64,000 nt of DNA, taken from assembly GCA_039621445.1 (NCBI GenBank), contig CP154955.1, forward strand, positions 40,928,426-40,992,425, written 5' to 3'. Below are positions 10,885 through 22,002 of this stretch, piece by piece. Source of the DNA: Euglena gracilis. Lineage: Eukaryota; Euglenida; Euglenophyceae; Euglenales. The notes beneath the pieces were generated by a model, which had not been told where the DNA came from, made no database searches, and saw only the letters and a program-made list of their open reading frames with translations. Made by a program: the position numbers and the translations under genes. Within the stretch, counting starts at the first letter, position 1, and the number at the start of each line of letters is the position of its first letter.

Positions 10885-11385
10885 CCACTGTTTCACACCC
10901 GTGCTGCCATGTCCCACGGCAGTGCTGGGGTGAAGCAGAAACCCCCGCCCGGTCCAGTTTCTAGTGTAGGATCGTTTTTTGGCTCCTGGAGCCGACTTGT
11001 GTCGGAAGTTCTTTCCCATTCTGTCCCCCCCCTGTGGCAGAAACTGGGCCATCATTCCAAAGCAGGAACCTCCCAGCAAACCCTCCCCGACCCCTGAGGG
11101 GGGTGCCACTGGGATCTCCAAGGAGGGTGCCTTTGTGGTTTCAACCCCTTCCTGCTCAGCTGAACCAGTGAGAGCCAGCACCCCCCCCTGGGTGTCATTT
11201 CTCACAGTTTCTTGGCTAAAAAGGGAGTTTTGGGGTGCAATTTGGCCTGTGGTTGCCTGAGTTTGGGAGCACCACCCCCCTGCCCCTTTTCCCTGAGATG
11301 GAGGGGGGTTGGGAAAGCAAACCTCCACTTCTTGGCTTTCTTGATTGACTTGTTTATTTTCCATTGCAAATCCACATGTAAATCC
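10813..11385 (-). pseudogene. gag: Second copy of the family A Gag N-terminus (truncated)
   Basis: From an ATG near 11,364 (MENKQVNQESQEVEVCF) the frame continues through QATTGQIAPQN and LTGSAEQEGVETTKAPSLEIP, closely matching 9,470-9,100. Similarity ends at about 10,885, where the integrase fragment begins. Nothing downstream of the Gag start survives in this copy. Confidence 0.6.
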
Positions 11386-11967
11386 AAGGGTTGAATTGAC
11401 AATGATAGTTGATTTTAATTGCACCAATTCACAAAGATAAGACGAAAACCCTGTGTGGAGAATGTGATTCTCGTGCCCTTGATGGGCAGTTAAATTTAGG
11501 TTTGAGTGCGCTGATTCATAAGCGCTCTCAAATCCCAAATTCTTGCCCATTGCATCAAAATCAACCAACCCAAGTCAAAATCAAGGTTTCCCCCCTTGAT
11601 TTCGACAAATTACGCCGAATTCCATCATTATTGACCTTTTCAAACCCCTGCAAAACTCCAGGAACTCAGGCGCCAATCTCAGAAAAATCTGTTCCAAGCG
11701 CTTGCAAGCGCTCTCACCAAATCCAACATTTTCCTTTAAAACCAAAGGAAAAATGCATAAAAAGCTTAAAAATACGCTAAATATCACCAAAATCACCATT
11801 TGGGAATACCTACCATCACTCAATCTCTCTCCTTGCACAACCAAACCATGGGCGCCGTAGGAGAGGCGATTTTTAAGGAAATGGTTAGACAGCCTTGAAC
11901 TTACAGCAAAACCGCCCTCAAAACGCCTTCTAAAAGGGAAAATCTCCGCCGCCCGGCGGTTGACCTC

Positions 11968-12720
11968 AAAAGTTCCGTCGGTCCCCCCCTTGCGACGGAA
12001 GTCGGGTGTTTCACCCCTCCTCCTTCTCGGTTTCCTTGGGATGGGAATGAAAGATGCTTTGAATTTTGCAGCGCAATTGTGATAACACTGTTCGGCAATG
12101 TGCGTAGGTGGCGTAACGGTGTGGAGGAATCTATAACCCATAGATCCCGTTCAACCACACCGACCCCCCCCCTCCCCACCACCGTGGAAGGAAATGGGGG
12201 TCCAACACCACTCAAAAAAAATTCTTTTTCAATGGATAAGAATCAGCCCCCCCCCTCCACCCCACTGGGGCATCGAACATGAACCCTAAAACAAAGAGCC
12301 CACAGAATGGGTGCCACCATCTTTTCCCTTCCCACGGGTTGCTGGCAATCGTGGGGGGGAGGGGGTTATAAAATCATACCCCCCCACCTTTGGGCAAGTG
12401 GGGCCCGAAACCCCGGTCGGCTTGATCGGGGGGGGGCTATGTAATTTATTCCAATAAAAAGAAGTGAATTGGCTTCTTCAAACTCCCCGCCGGGGGGAGA
12501 GGGCAAGGGAAGCCCTCCCTTTGCCCCGGGGGGGTGGGGGGGGGGGGGGCAGTTGCCCAAGGCTTTCCCCTCGGGGGTGGGGGGCAATTCAAGCCCACCT
12601 CTCGCCGGGGAGGGAAGCTTTTCCCCAAACATTCCCCTCGGGGGGGGGGGGCTGATTTCCGTCTATCACCGAAAGGATTTTGGGTGATAGATAGGGGGCG
12701 GTGCCTCTCACCGTCCCGAG
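11968..12720. other. Gene-free tract with poly-C/poly-G runs
   Basis: No coding motif seen. Runs of 7-13 C or G occur near 12,164, 12,245, 12,430, 12,538 and 12,645, embedded in CCCCGGGG-rich sequence. Origin unknown. Confidence 0.5.
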
Positions 12721-12727
12721 CCGGACG

Positions 12728-12806
12728 CCAATTTCCGACCCGGGAATCGAACCCACGACCTCCCGGTTCCTTGGCTGGCTTCATGCCTCCAGACTACCGG
12801 TGGGGA
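12728..12806 (-). repeat. tRNA-like segment, SINE-like
   Basis: On the minus strand TAGTCTGGAGG (A-box-like) is followed about 40 bases later by GGTTCGATTCC (B box, GGTTCRANTCC). The T-stem pairs imperfectly and no full cloverleaf or CCA end forms. It is therefore not a working tRNA gene but a tRNA-derived promoter, as in SINEs. The body and tail of such a SINE are not delimited. Confidence 0.4.
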
Positions 12807-13235
12807 CAAAGGAGGGTCTCACCTGGCGGTTCACCTGTCTCCCCCCAGGCAGCCTCCTGAGTCCCCAGTGCCGCTCCGGGATAACCCATAGTCGTGGACA
12901 AACCCACGGCGATCCCCACACTCCCCTTCGTAAAGAGCGACCTGAGTTCGCTCATCACGACTCCTTTTGATCGCCGTGGGACCCTCTGCTACCATGTGGA
13001 GGTTGCCCCTCCTGAGGTCCCTGTGAAGGGACCCCTGGTGGCGCAACCTGCGTAGGATAGTTTGAATTTAAGCCCTTCGGGCCCACCGGGTGGGGGTTTT
13101 CCCCTTGGAGGAAAAGCGGGGTAGGGGTGGGTGTTGGCAAGGGTGGTGATGTTGAAAATGACATACTTTTGCCTCAAAAAATGAACTTGGACACTTGTTC
13201 AATGAGACTTGAACTTGATATTGTAATTGTAACAG
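12807..13235. other. Unassigned spacer with a PBS-like word
   Basis: No coding motif seen. On the minus strand TGGTAGCAGA (12,994-12,985) directly follows ...CCACA; this is the primer-site word of elements C and D and may mark the edge of an eroded LTR. No partner LTR was found. Confidence 0.25.
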
Positions 13236-14020
13236 TCACGTTGTCCACTGACAAATTTTTGTCATCCTTGAATTTTTGCGGACCTTCCCGTCTTTCAACA
13301 CCTCGCAAATGAAAATAAGGTCTGGGCTGTCTTTCACCAACGCCTTGTGGTGTGGAAAAACTCCTAGTTTTGCTTGTGCCAACCATGGATAAGAAAGAAT
13401 TGCATTAACGTTGATATTTGCCTCACAAAGTTCAACCGCATATTGCACACACCTAGGTTCCCTTTCCTCATTCCAACTTTGTTGAAGGAACATTTTCACC
13501 TTAGCACATCTCCCCCCCCCGCCAAAGTTTGCCCATTGGCAGTTAAAAATCTTAACGCGTCCTTAGCGGGATACATTAGGTGGTCCCCTATCACCCCTTG
13601 TCGAATGAGATTTGAGTCAGCCCCTGTGTCAATCAAAATTCTGGCCATTTTTTATTCCCCAGTTGCCAACTTAATTTGGGTTTTTAACAGAAGTTGTCCC
13701 TCCTCCTTGAGCTTCTTTGGTCCTCCCCGAGTTTTTGTTCCCGTCAACATTATTTTTTCAGCCGAACCAATTTCTTCTTCCCTGGGGCTGCCCCCCCTGG
13801 GAGGGTTGCCTTCTCGATCGATCGATAAACAAGGCCCACACCCGCAAACGGGTGCCCCACAAAATACTCCCGTCAGCCTCAAACAATTCTGTCCCCTTGG
13901 GAAAATACATCTTTTTGACAGCCATAGCCACCAGATTTTACACACCTCTTTTTCCAGTCTGGGCATATGTAAATCGCCCGACAGTTGTAATTTTGCAACT
14001 TTTAAGCCACTTCCGGCCAT
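13236..14020 (-). pseudogene. Family B protease and Dam-like remnant
   Basis: Protease: MARILIDTGADSNLIRQG from about 13,648 downward, with a second conserved part (NAILSYPWL) near 13,395; this is a retroviral-type aspartic protease with DTGA. Upstream, scattered over frames between 14,000 and 13,800, are ICPDWKK and FEADGSILWGTRLRVWALFID, matching the family A Dam-like segment (ILPDWSKGW, FEVDGKPMGGVRWGVWALLIE). Frameshifts make it non-functional. Note the GATCGATCGAT run at 13,816. Confidence 0.65.
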
Positions 14021-14217
14021 AAAGTCCAGAGGGGTTCCTCCACGACGTTTCCTCAGCTCCCCAATCCTTTTTCATGGCACAATCATCCTTCCCATAAAAC
14101 CTTTTCACACCTGGCGTTTTGGCTGGCTGCAAAACAATCCCGTTCCGCCTTAACCTGAAATTACCTCTCAATTTTATCCATAAAGACTTTCCTAACAGCA
14201 TAATCCTCCCTAAAATA

Positions 14218-14862
14218 TCAGCTTTTTCGTTCCAACACGGTTGACAAATACTCCACCAGTTGTTTGGGCATCCTCCATTTTTCCTGGGTGCCAACTGTCA
14301 TTCTATATCCTCCCAACTTCCCTCGGTGACTCCTCCCCCCAGGAATCAAATTCGGGCAGGTCTGGCCATCGCAAAGTGTGATTTGTAGCTTGCTCAGACT
14401 TTCGCTCCCCAAGATTATGCTGTGTTTTTGATATCCCGAATCTGAAAATTGACAATTATGCTGTGTTTTTGATATCCCGAATCTGAAAATTGACAATAAT
14501 CAACATCAACAAAAGTCAGATTTTGATCACAGTGTCTTTTCCGCAAAAGCCTTTGACGGGGATTTTCAATCCACCACGACTTTGGTTTGAAATATACGAC
14601 AGTCTGCAAAGTTTTTTTTGACCGGCCGATCTTCCCCCTCCACATTTCGGACTCCCAATGTTTTTGCCAAGCTTTATTCTGTACAGGGAACCCTCGCAGC
14701 GATGACTTGGAAATATACGGCGAGGTACCTCCAATATCTCCACTCCAAAATATTTGCACAGTGTGTTAGGTTAAACCTGGGGTTTATGTCCACCGACACA
14801 ACCTTAAACCCCTGCTCTCTAAGGCAATTCCCAACCGAGCCCTTACCGCAAAAAAATATCAA
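14218..14862 (-). pseudogene. Family B C5-methyltransferase remnant
   Basis: Recognisable pieces are GKGSVGNCLREQGFKVVSVD (motif I region; DLFSG damaged to FFCG), VPCTE (motif IV), KSWWIENPRQRLLRKR (motif VI) and DVDYCQFSDSGYQKHS (motif VIII). A 41-bp tandem duplication (14,414-14,454 and 14,455-14,495) repeats the motif VIII coding segment and breaks the frame, since 41 is not a multiple of 3. The order and spacing equal those of the family A domain at 4,193-3,200. Confidence 0.7.
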
Positions 14863-15124
14863 AAGCTCTTTTCTTCCTCTTTATGGAAGGCTGTGCACAG
14901 TCTCTTACGAGATCTGATTTTTCACAGATTCGCACGTCACGCATGCACGCACCCGACAAATTGGACACACCTTGCACAGAGATCTCCTGTGATGGCAGAT
15001 TTTTCATCGTGTTTTCATTCGCACAAGATTTCTCATGCCACCAGGTATTTGTGTTTGTCCTTGTGTGGGGCTGCGTATGCGAACCCGGGGCGTCTCCTGC
15101 CCCCAACGGTCCACCCCGGCTATC

Positions 15125-16194
15125 CTAGCGTCGGTTTCCTTTCCCTTTTCCTTTGCCTTTGCCTTTTCCGTCATCCTGGCCCTTTCCCCTAGACCAGTCG
15201 TTTCCACTGTTTCCTTTGCCCTTTCCTTTACCTTTGCCTTTGCCACCACCCAAATGTGAATGAAAACTCTGTTGCTTTGACTGCCACCACTTATTTCCCT
15301 TTGAATTCGCATTGGCATTGGAATTCCACTGAGAATCGTTTCTCCATCCCCCCCATTGCCAAATTGAGATTGCTAGGGTGGTAGTAATGACTGTGATCGA
15401 ATCACTGGCACTGAATTTTGCACTGGGGGGTTCACGTTTGCATGAGCAGGAGCTGCCACCTGTGGAGAATTTAATTTTCCAACGGACGGTTTTGTTCCCG
15501 TTTCGCCCCCCCTTTGCTGACCGTGCTGGGGAGGGTGTCCTGGACGCCTTGGTCCGACCTGCTTTCGCAAACCGGGCCCTCTGGTTTCCAAACGCATCTG
15601 GCTCTCTGGAACTGTGTATCATATCTTGAATATCCCTGGATGACAATTTTCGCTCAATAAAACGGAATATTTCTTCAGATCCCATTTTTGACTGTTCCTC
15701 CACAATTTTAATCCTCTTATCTGTGCCTCTGATTAGTTTCCCTCTGACGTCTTTCAGTTTGTCGCAAATAGCAGTAATGGGTAAAAATACTTCGAACTCC
15801 AGCGGTGAAACTTTCGAAACCTTGCAGGGCTTTTCCCCAGTGACACGTCCCACGGCACAACGGATATTTTCCTCGGTTGCAGGCACTCCATTCTAACTTT
15901 CGGTCCACACGTTGATTTCCTTTCCTCCTCATCGGCGACCCAATGCAAAACGAAATTTGGCAGATTTCCCTTGACCAGTCTTTCTGCGTCATCGTCAGTG
16001 GCGCATTTCACCTGTCCCCGGACCATTTTGAAATTTATGACAAAGTCTTGCCATTCCCGCATCGTGATTTTCCCTTGGTTCACGAGGTTGACATCATACC
16101 AGTTTTTTCTGGCAAAGGTATGCTGGGTTCCAGCATATTTGCCTTCAAGCCTGTCAAATTCCTCCTCAAAAGATGTTTTTCCGTTCAATTCCAT
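15125..16194 (-). pseudogene. gag: Family B Gag, capsid-like part and Gly/Lys-rich tail
   Basis: The first part (16,194-15,754) reads KNWYDVNLVNQGKITMREWQ...WVADEEERK, closely paralleling QNWQQVSLFNMGKVSLEHWL...WVSDEEERR of family A. The second (15,886-15,125) ends in repeated GKGKGKGKGN units, a basic low-complexity tail probably for RNA binding. A one-base frame change separates the pieces near 15,870. Confidence 0.65.
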
Positions 16195-16921
16195 TCAGAA
16201 TTGAAACGCCCTTTGATTCGTGTCGTCCAGAGTCACTGAAAAAAGCTGAAGTTTGAGTCATCAGACACATGTCCATTTTGAAAAGTAACCACGTCCGTAA
16301 ATATTGCTCCCAATCCCGCACAAATGACGACAAGTCTTTTGGCTGTCCGGAAAATTTTGGAGCTACCTGGGTTTTTCATCAACTAATGAGTTGCCACTGC
16401 ATTTGATGAAACTAGCCCTTCACCTGCAGGCACTGCCCCCCCAGGTCGTGAACAAACCTGCCTGACATGTGTCGCATGTGTCCCTGGTTCAGCGTATTCA
16501 TGGCCTTCAATTTCAACCGGATTCTTCTGAATCACAGGTAAATTGTTGTAACCAAAAGATCAAACACCTCGATTTCTGGATTTTCAGCTGATTTTTCTCA
16601 CGTTTCCTTTGTCAGATTGACTGTCGCAGATTTGGCAGATCAAGCTTGCTGATTTTTAATCCAAAAACTCAGCCGGAAATAAATCCAGCTTTTGTTGTAT
16701 TTTTTTCCGCTCCTTCTATTTCATTCGAAGTTCACTGCATTGATGTTGCAGTAAAAGTGTAACCTGCTGTTTCATCGAATTTTTCTTTTCAGCTCGACCG
16801 TTCTTAAACTGCCCCCTCTCTTTCACTCATTCTCAACCTTTCTGCAACATTTCACTGATATCACCTCCAAATTCTTCCCCGTTTGCAGCCCCAACTCCCT
16901 TTGCACCTCCAACCGAATGGT
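16195..16921 (-). other. Degraded Gag of family B without an open frame
   Basis: Only short frames remain. By position this links the coiled coil to the capsid-like region. No independent feature seen. Confidence 0.3.
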
Positions 16922-17987
16922 TTACTCACTCTTGTTAATCAGGTCACAAACTTTTTCAATGGGAAAATCTTTCCGACACTGAAAATTATCCAACCTCCCC
17001 AAACGATCATTCAGAGCTTTGCTCCTTGCTCCAGGGACTGTGGAAAATTCCTTCAATTTCTCAGCCTGGGCCTGAAATTTGGCACACTCAGTCACCCCCA
17101 AACTTTTGCATTGCTGAAAAATGATCCCCAAACGTCCCTCAACACCAAACCTTAGCTCACTGACTGCAGATTTGACCTGATTAATGGCAATTTCCTGCTG
17201 TTTTTCCTTCTCCCCCAATTGTTCTCCCACCACATGCATCTCCTCCACAGATCTTTCCAAAAACCACAGCTTCTGAGAAAAGTTCCCTCTCATTTTTTCT
17301 CAACCCCGCAACCTGGGTCTCAAAAAAAGTGTTTCCTCCATCCTCCACTTCCTTCACTCTTTATGCAAACTGCCGTCCCGTTTTCACACTCAATAATTGC
17401 CTTTTGCCATTGGGCCAGATTTTGCACTATTTCACCATTTTGCTGAAACTGAAAAAGCAAGTCGTTTACAGTTGCACTCAGTTCAGCCTGAATTTCACGT
17501 TTCACCATGGCAATGTGACCAGCCATTCGCTGATCATGCATGCCCAATGCCTCATTGACCAGATTCAATGTCTGCCCCAGTGGCATAGCAAATTCCCCAT
17601 TCAGCCTGTTTTTCGCCTCACCCACCAGATTTTCAGCCGTTTAATCAGGGTTTTTTCCTTCCTGCACCAAAAGTCTGCCATGTAAACATTCAGTTTTGCA
17701 GCTGATTTCTTCACCCCAGTTGTTTCAATCATCATTAGATTGACCATAGCCCGATTCCATTTCCACATCTTGCTGATTTGCTGATTTTCAGGGTTTTCGG
17801 ACCCAGTTTCTGCTGAAAAACTGGTGTTTGGCTGTAAATTTTGTGGCTGGGTCTCGGGAAAATATGGCTGAATTAGCCGAGGAACCTGGGCTTGGCCTGT
17901 ATTTGAAGACACTGTTATCGTTGGCTGAAAAACCTGCCCACACATCTGGGCTGCCCCAATGATTGCTGGGACAGATGACTCAGCCAA
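16922..17987 (-). pseudogene. gag: Family B Gag coiled-coil pieces
   Basis: Three frame-shifted pieces (17,987-17,601, 17,625-17,320 and 17,293-16,922) have Gln/Glu/Lys/Leu-rich composition and the same position as the family A coiled coil. Shared short runs include QEKNQ-like heptads and the IN(K/N)SE end. No enzyme motif. Confidence 0.5.
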
Positions 17988-18959
17988 AAATTGCTGGGCT
18001 GGCTGAAAAACCTGTCAAGTCATCTGGGCTGGCCCCATGATTGCTGGGTCTGACTAATCAGCCGAAAGCGGCTGGGCTGGCTGAAAAACCTGCAGCTGAG
18101 CTGCAGATGGCAGTGCTGACTGCGATTCTGAACTCTGTGTTAAGAGCAATGGTTCTGGCTGGGCTGTTAAACAGAACATTTTTTGTTCTGGCCCTGGGCT
18201 GCTGTCTCGATATTCCACAGAAATTTGCTGAAAAACTGAAAATTTCCTGGCCACATGCCAGCAGCTTTCATTCTTCGCATCACCATTTCTGAATTGTTGC
18301 GCTTTCAGACTGTTTTTCTTCCTCTGTTTCGCTTTCGTAAGTTGACGGCTCTGATTCGTCGTTACTCTGCCGTGCAGTGGAACCAGTTGTAAATTTTCTG
18401 GGCCCTGCCACTGTGACAGACCTGGTGCACGTGATAAACCCCCTCTCCGAATCAGAATCAGTTTCTGCCTCTTGTGTCGTTTCTGAAAATTCTGAAGACG
18501 ATAGATACCGTCACGATTTGCAATGACGCCAATGGTTCTGAAATCTGGGCTGCAGAAAATTCAGGTTTCATTTCATTCTGAATGCGGCTTTTTGCCAAAG
18601 AACTCAGAAAATTGTCACCACAATCTGAAATTCGGACAGAATGACCTGGAAACGAGCAGATTTCTGCATACTCTCCTGAAAATTAAAAAAACCACAGGGT
18701 TGATGAAACTGTCCTCGTGTACCATTCTGTTGGCAGAGCCACCAGAACAAATCTCTGTGACCATGTGAGCCATCTCTGAAAATTTTCACTGACTGGGTCA
18801 GTGAAACAACCTTTGCTTGCCATGTTAGCCGAATCGGAAAACTTTCCACTGATTCTGCTGGCAGAGCCGATGGAACAAATCCCTGCAACGAAGTACAGCG
18901 AATCTGAAAAATCCTCACTGATTCTGCTGGCAGAGCCAGCAGCACCAACCTTATCCACC
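17988..18959 (-). repeat. Degraded Gag N-region with repeated SASRISxxFSDS units
   Basis: Three spaced copies of the plus-strand word CTGTTGGCAGAGCC/CTGCTGGCAGAGCC (about 18,730, 18,858 and 18,930) encode on the minus strand a repeated Ser-rich motif (GSASRISEDFSDS). No other gene is seen. Confidence 0.4.
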
Positions 18960-19705
18960 ATGTTCACCGGTCCCACCCCCTGTGAGCCGCCGGTGGCACC
19001 CGGGACCAGCGATTCTCGGTGGGCCGAGGGCATGGGGGGGTCCTCGCCGTCGTGGATGACCACCGACAGCAGGGGGGTGGGTGTTTCTAGGGTGCGACCT
19101 GCGCCCCCTCCGGAAGTTGGTGGGCTCAAGCCAACCCCCGGTTTTTCACCCAGGTGTTTTTCCCAAACCCCAGCCGGCGCGTAGGATCCTGTTTTTCAAT
19201 GTTTTCCGAAATTTTTGTGGGAAAAAACCTGCCATTTGCACTGAAATCCTGCTCTTCTCTCTTTCTCTCTCACACACACACTCTCTCACACTCTCTTACA
19301 CACCTTGAGGACAAAAACCAAGCCACAGACCAACACACTGAATACTGAAACTCTGAAAGTAAGAAACTCAAAGTAACTAGAGTGTGAACAATTGAAACTT
19401 AACTGTGAGAGCTGAAATGTGAATGTATGAAAATGTGACAAACCTGGGGCAAGGAGGTGAGGGGTAGGGGGTACAGGTGCGGCGGTGAACGTGGCGGTGT
19501 TGTAGGCTCCTTCACTTGTCTCCTTCAACCACTCAACGATTTAATTCTCCACTTCAAAACCACCAAAAGTGTAACCCACAAGTCAAATTCCCACCAAGGA
19601 TGTAAATGCCAAATTCAGTACAACGTCTTCTTTGCCAAAAAAAAAATTGGAGAAATCCCCTCAAGTTTCGTGAAAAGAAAAGAATTTGAAAAAGCAAAAT
19701 AATTG
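18960..19705 (-). repeat. LTR-like arm 1 of an inverted pair
   Basis: It matches, in opposite orientation, 22,003-22,640. Shared landmarks are GTGAGAGCTGAAATGTGAATGTATGAAAATGTGACAAACCT-type sequence near 19,405-19,445, CTCCTTCACTTGTCTCCTTCAACCA near 19,507, and GTAGGATC near 19,188. It appears to be the 5' LTR and leader of family B. It holds a CT/CA microsatellite at 19,252-19,300. Confidence 0.65.
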
Positions 19706-19759
19706 TCCCTGAAAAAGTTTGGAAACACATTGCACATAGTTCTGTTTGGGCTGATGAAA

Positions 19760-20860
19760 AGGCTGCAAAGCAACTGAACCGAAATTGCAGCAAAATTGTT
19801 CAACATGCCAAATGAGTGTGAGGGGGGAGAGTTTGAAAGGACCGATCGAGTCCACACCCATACCCCCTGCACTAATGACAAGTGTTGCCATCGATTTGTT
19901 TCTAATGCCAAGGGTTTTACACGATGGGGGGGAGTATGACACCCTGGCCATTTGTGTGGATAGGCTTTCGGGTTGGATTTTGGGGTTGCATGCAATGACA
20001 AGCGGTTGACGGGTGCGAAATTGGCTAAGGAAATGTTGAAAAATCCGTCGAGGATTTTGGGGTTCCTTCGGTCATTTCTAGGGACCAAGGGAGCCACTTC
20101 ACAAGCATTTAGTGGAACAATTTGTGTGCGCTTTTGGGGATTAGGCAAGCATATTCCCAAGCATACCACCACCAAGCAAACGGGAGGGTTGAGAGAGCTG
20201 GACAACAGGTAATGGAGGTGTTGGGAAAATTGTACGTGGATGAAAAAATTAATTGGGTTGAGGCTTTACACCAAGTTTTGGACCGAATTGACGAAGTAAA
20301 AGGGGAAAGTGGATTCAGCCCATATTATATTATGACAGGAAGGGAAAGACCATTGGCAGGGGTACCCTATCAACCACCCAAAGAATGTGATGATTCGGTG
20401 GAGTTTTTAAATAGGATGCAAGGCATTGATGGGAGGCTGGGTTTCTCAATAAAACGCATGAGGAGGAGGTGGCAAGGAAAAATAAGGGGAGAAAGGAAAA
20501 GGAGCCCCAAAGGTGGGTACGATGGTTTGGTATAGGAGACCCGATGGGTCGGGTGAGAAGCTTGACTCTAGGTGGGTGGGACCAGGGGTCGTGAAGGGTA
20601 GAGAAGGGGAACGGAGTTATGTGATTGAGATGAAACCTGGGGTGGAGGCATAGGAGTTTTTTTTAAAGGAATATAGAGAACCCCAAGTTGAAGGGAAGAG
20701 GTTGCCTCTTTTTGACTATAAACGGGCCGAAAAAGAAGAATAAGGCATTACCTGATGAGTGGGAGCTAGAAATCGTCTACGGCACCGAAAAGGAACAGAT
20801 GGGAAATGGGAAATGTTGACCAAGTGGGTCGGATATAAGATATTGTGAGAACCAGTTGTA
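19760..20860 (+). pseudogene. Gypsy integrase fragment with GPY/F and chromodomain-like end
   Basis: Plus-strand pieces in several frames give CSTCQM (end of the zinc finger, ~19,800), VAIDLF (first catalytic Asp, ~19,890), SRDQGSHFTS (second Asp, ~20,075), HHQANGRVERA (catalytic Glu, ~20,175), VWYRRPDG...RWVGPGVV (GPY/F module, ~20,530-20,600) and LTKWVGYK (chromodomain-like, ~20,815). Frameshifts near 19,990 and 20,090 and stops after 20,650 disable it. It starts abruptly next to arm 1, so it is a rearranged piece. Which family it came from cannot be decided, because the family A integrase is outside the window. Confidence 0.75.
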
Positions 20861-21375
20861 AATTTCATTTACCGGTTCAGTGGGGAGTTTGTAAGAAATT
20901 GCCGTGAGAAAAAGGTGAAAATGGACATAATGTCCGAACTGAAATTGACGGTGGGCCGTAAGCTTTTGAGTGAGCTAGGAGGCGTTGGCGCAAAATTAAG
21001 GGAAGGCAAAGTGCTGTTCTCAAAATTCATAAATAGGTTTTGCACGTCAGTGCGGGTGTGAGTGCACACACACACATGAGCGTGTAAATGAGAGAATGTA
21101 TAGATGCAAGAATTTTCCGAGGAGAATGGAGAAAGGTAGAAAAAGGGCCCGCAAGGCGGCCGGGAGTGCGAAGTGGCACCACAGTTTATTCGTTGCTCAT
21201 TTGCTGTATTTGCCGTCCGCTGTCCCTCTTCCCTCACACTACCTTACCCCCTCATTGCCGTCACGTTTCCCTCGCAAGCATATGGTGGCGTTGTAAGGAT
21301 TCCTTCTCAAAACATTCGGATGTTTGGATGATGAGGATTACGTGGTGGTTGGGAGATTATGATCACATTATGAGC
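20861..21375. other. Unassigned sequence after the integrase fragment
   Basis: No coding motif seen; a short CA repeat sits at 21,063-21,077. Confidence 0.3.
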
Positions 21376-21640
21376 CCCCACCCGGATTTTTGAGGGGGGG
21401 GGACAGATATTTTTGGCAAAAAAACCCCCGGCTCAAAGAGGAGGGGGGCGTTTGAGTTCTTCTGGACCGAAAATCCCCTCGGCCTGAGGAGCGGGGGGAG
21501 CCACCAAAATTTTGACAAAAATCCCCCGGACCCAAGGGGGGGGGGGGGGGGGGACCGAAGTTTTGCCAAAAATGTCCCACCCAGTCCTTTGAAACGGGGG
21601 GGGGGACAGATTTTGGTGAACATCCTCATTCCACGATGAG
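21376..21640. repeat. Poly-G-punctuated tandem repeat
   Basis: Three to four imperfect units of about 55-60 bp, each with a TTTTGGC/ACAAAAA-type core, CCCCCGG and a G-run. The longest G-run (about 19) is at 21,536-21,554. Non-coding. Confidence 0.5.
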
Positions 21641-22002
21641 AACCGGGTGGGGGGGCAAATATTCATTGGTTGGTTAGTTTTCCCAAAGGGTTTGAAGGCA
21701 CTTGAAAGCCATAGTCCCTCAATTTTCATTTTGTTTCCCGTTTGGTTGGTTCAACGGAACGTGTGTTGGACATAGGCTTTGGGTGAGAGAGTGCCGAGTG
21801 GTGGACTTCCCCCCTCTTTGTTGAGGAACGGGGGGGGGTGGCAAATTGGTGGTGTCCGACTAAGGTCGCAGGGGAGGGGGTGTCCACCGCCGGCTTTCGC
21901 CGGCAGCCAAAAAATTGCCAGAAAGCTCGAACTTCAAAGTCGCGGGTAACAGCCAGTCAGTTTAAAACACCCGCGATAGAAATCATCAGCGGGTCAAATT
22001 AT

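Larger units (their letters stand above)
9065..11967 (-). repeat. Direct repeat pair: family A leader plus Gag start (9,065-10,099 and 10,885-11,967)
   Basis: About 1.0-1.1 kb is repeated in the same orientation. Shared landmarks include GTAGGATCG followed by a T-run (9,160; 10,973), CTGGGTGTCATTTCTCACAG, the AGCGCT palindrome and the CCGCCCGGCGG end. The copies differ at many positions, so the duplication is not recent. The 780 bases between them are a foreign integrase fragment. Confidence 0.8.
13236..19705 (-). mobile_element. Ty3/gypsy element, family B (eroded relative of family A)
   Basis: Minus-strand order: LTR-like arm (19,705-18,960), degraded Gag N-region, coiled coil (17,987-16,922), capsid-like Gag (16,194-15,125), C5-methyltransferase remnant (14,862-14,218), Dam-like remnant and protease (14,020-13,236). 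RT and everything after are missing; the copy is truncated near 13,230. The domain order is the same as in family A, which shows that methyltransferases before protease are an inherited feature and not a chance insertion in one copy. Frames are heavily broken. Confidence 0.75.

Noticed and set aside
12728-12806. A genuine tRNA gene
   Set aside because: The T-stem is mismatched and there is no acceptor stem or anticodon arm of proper length.
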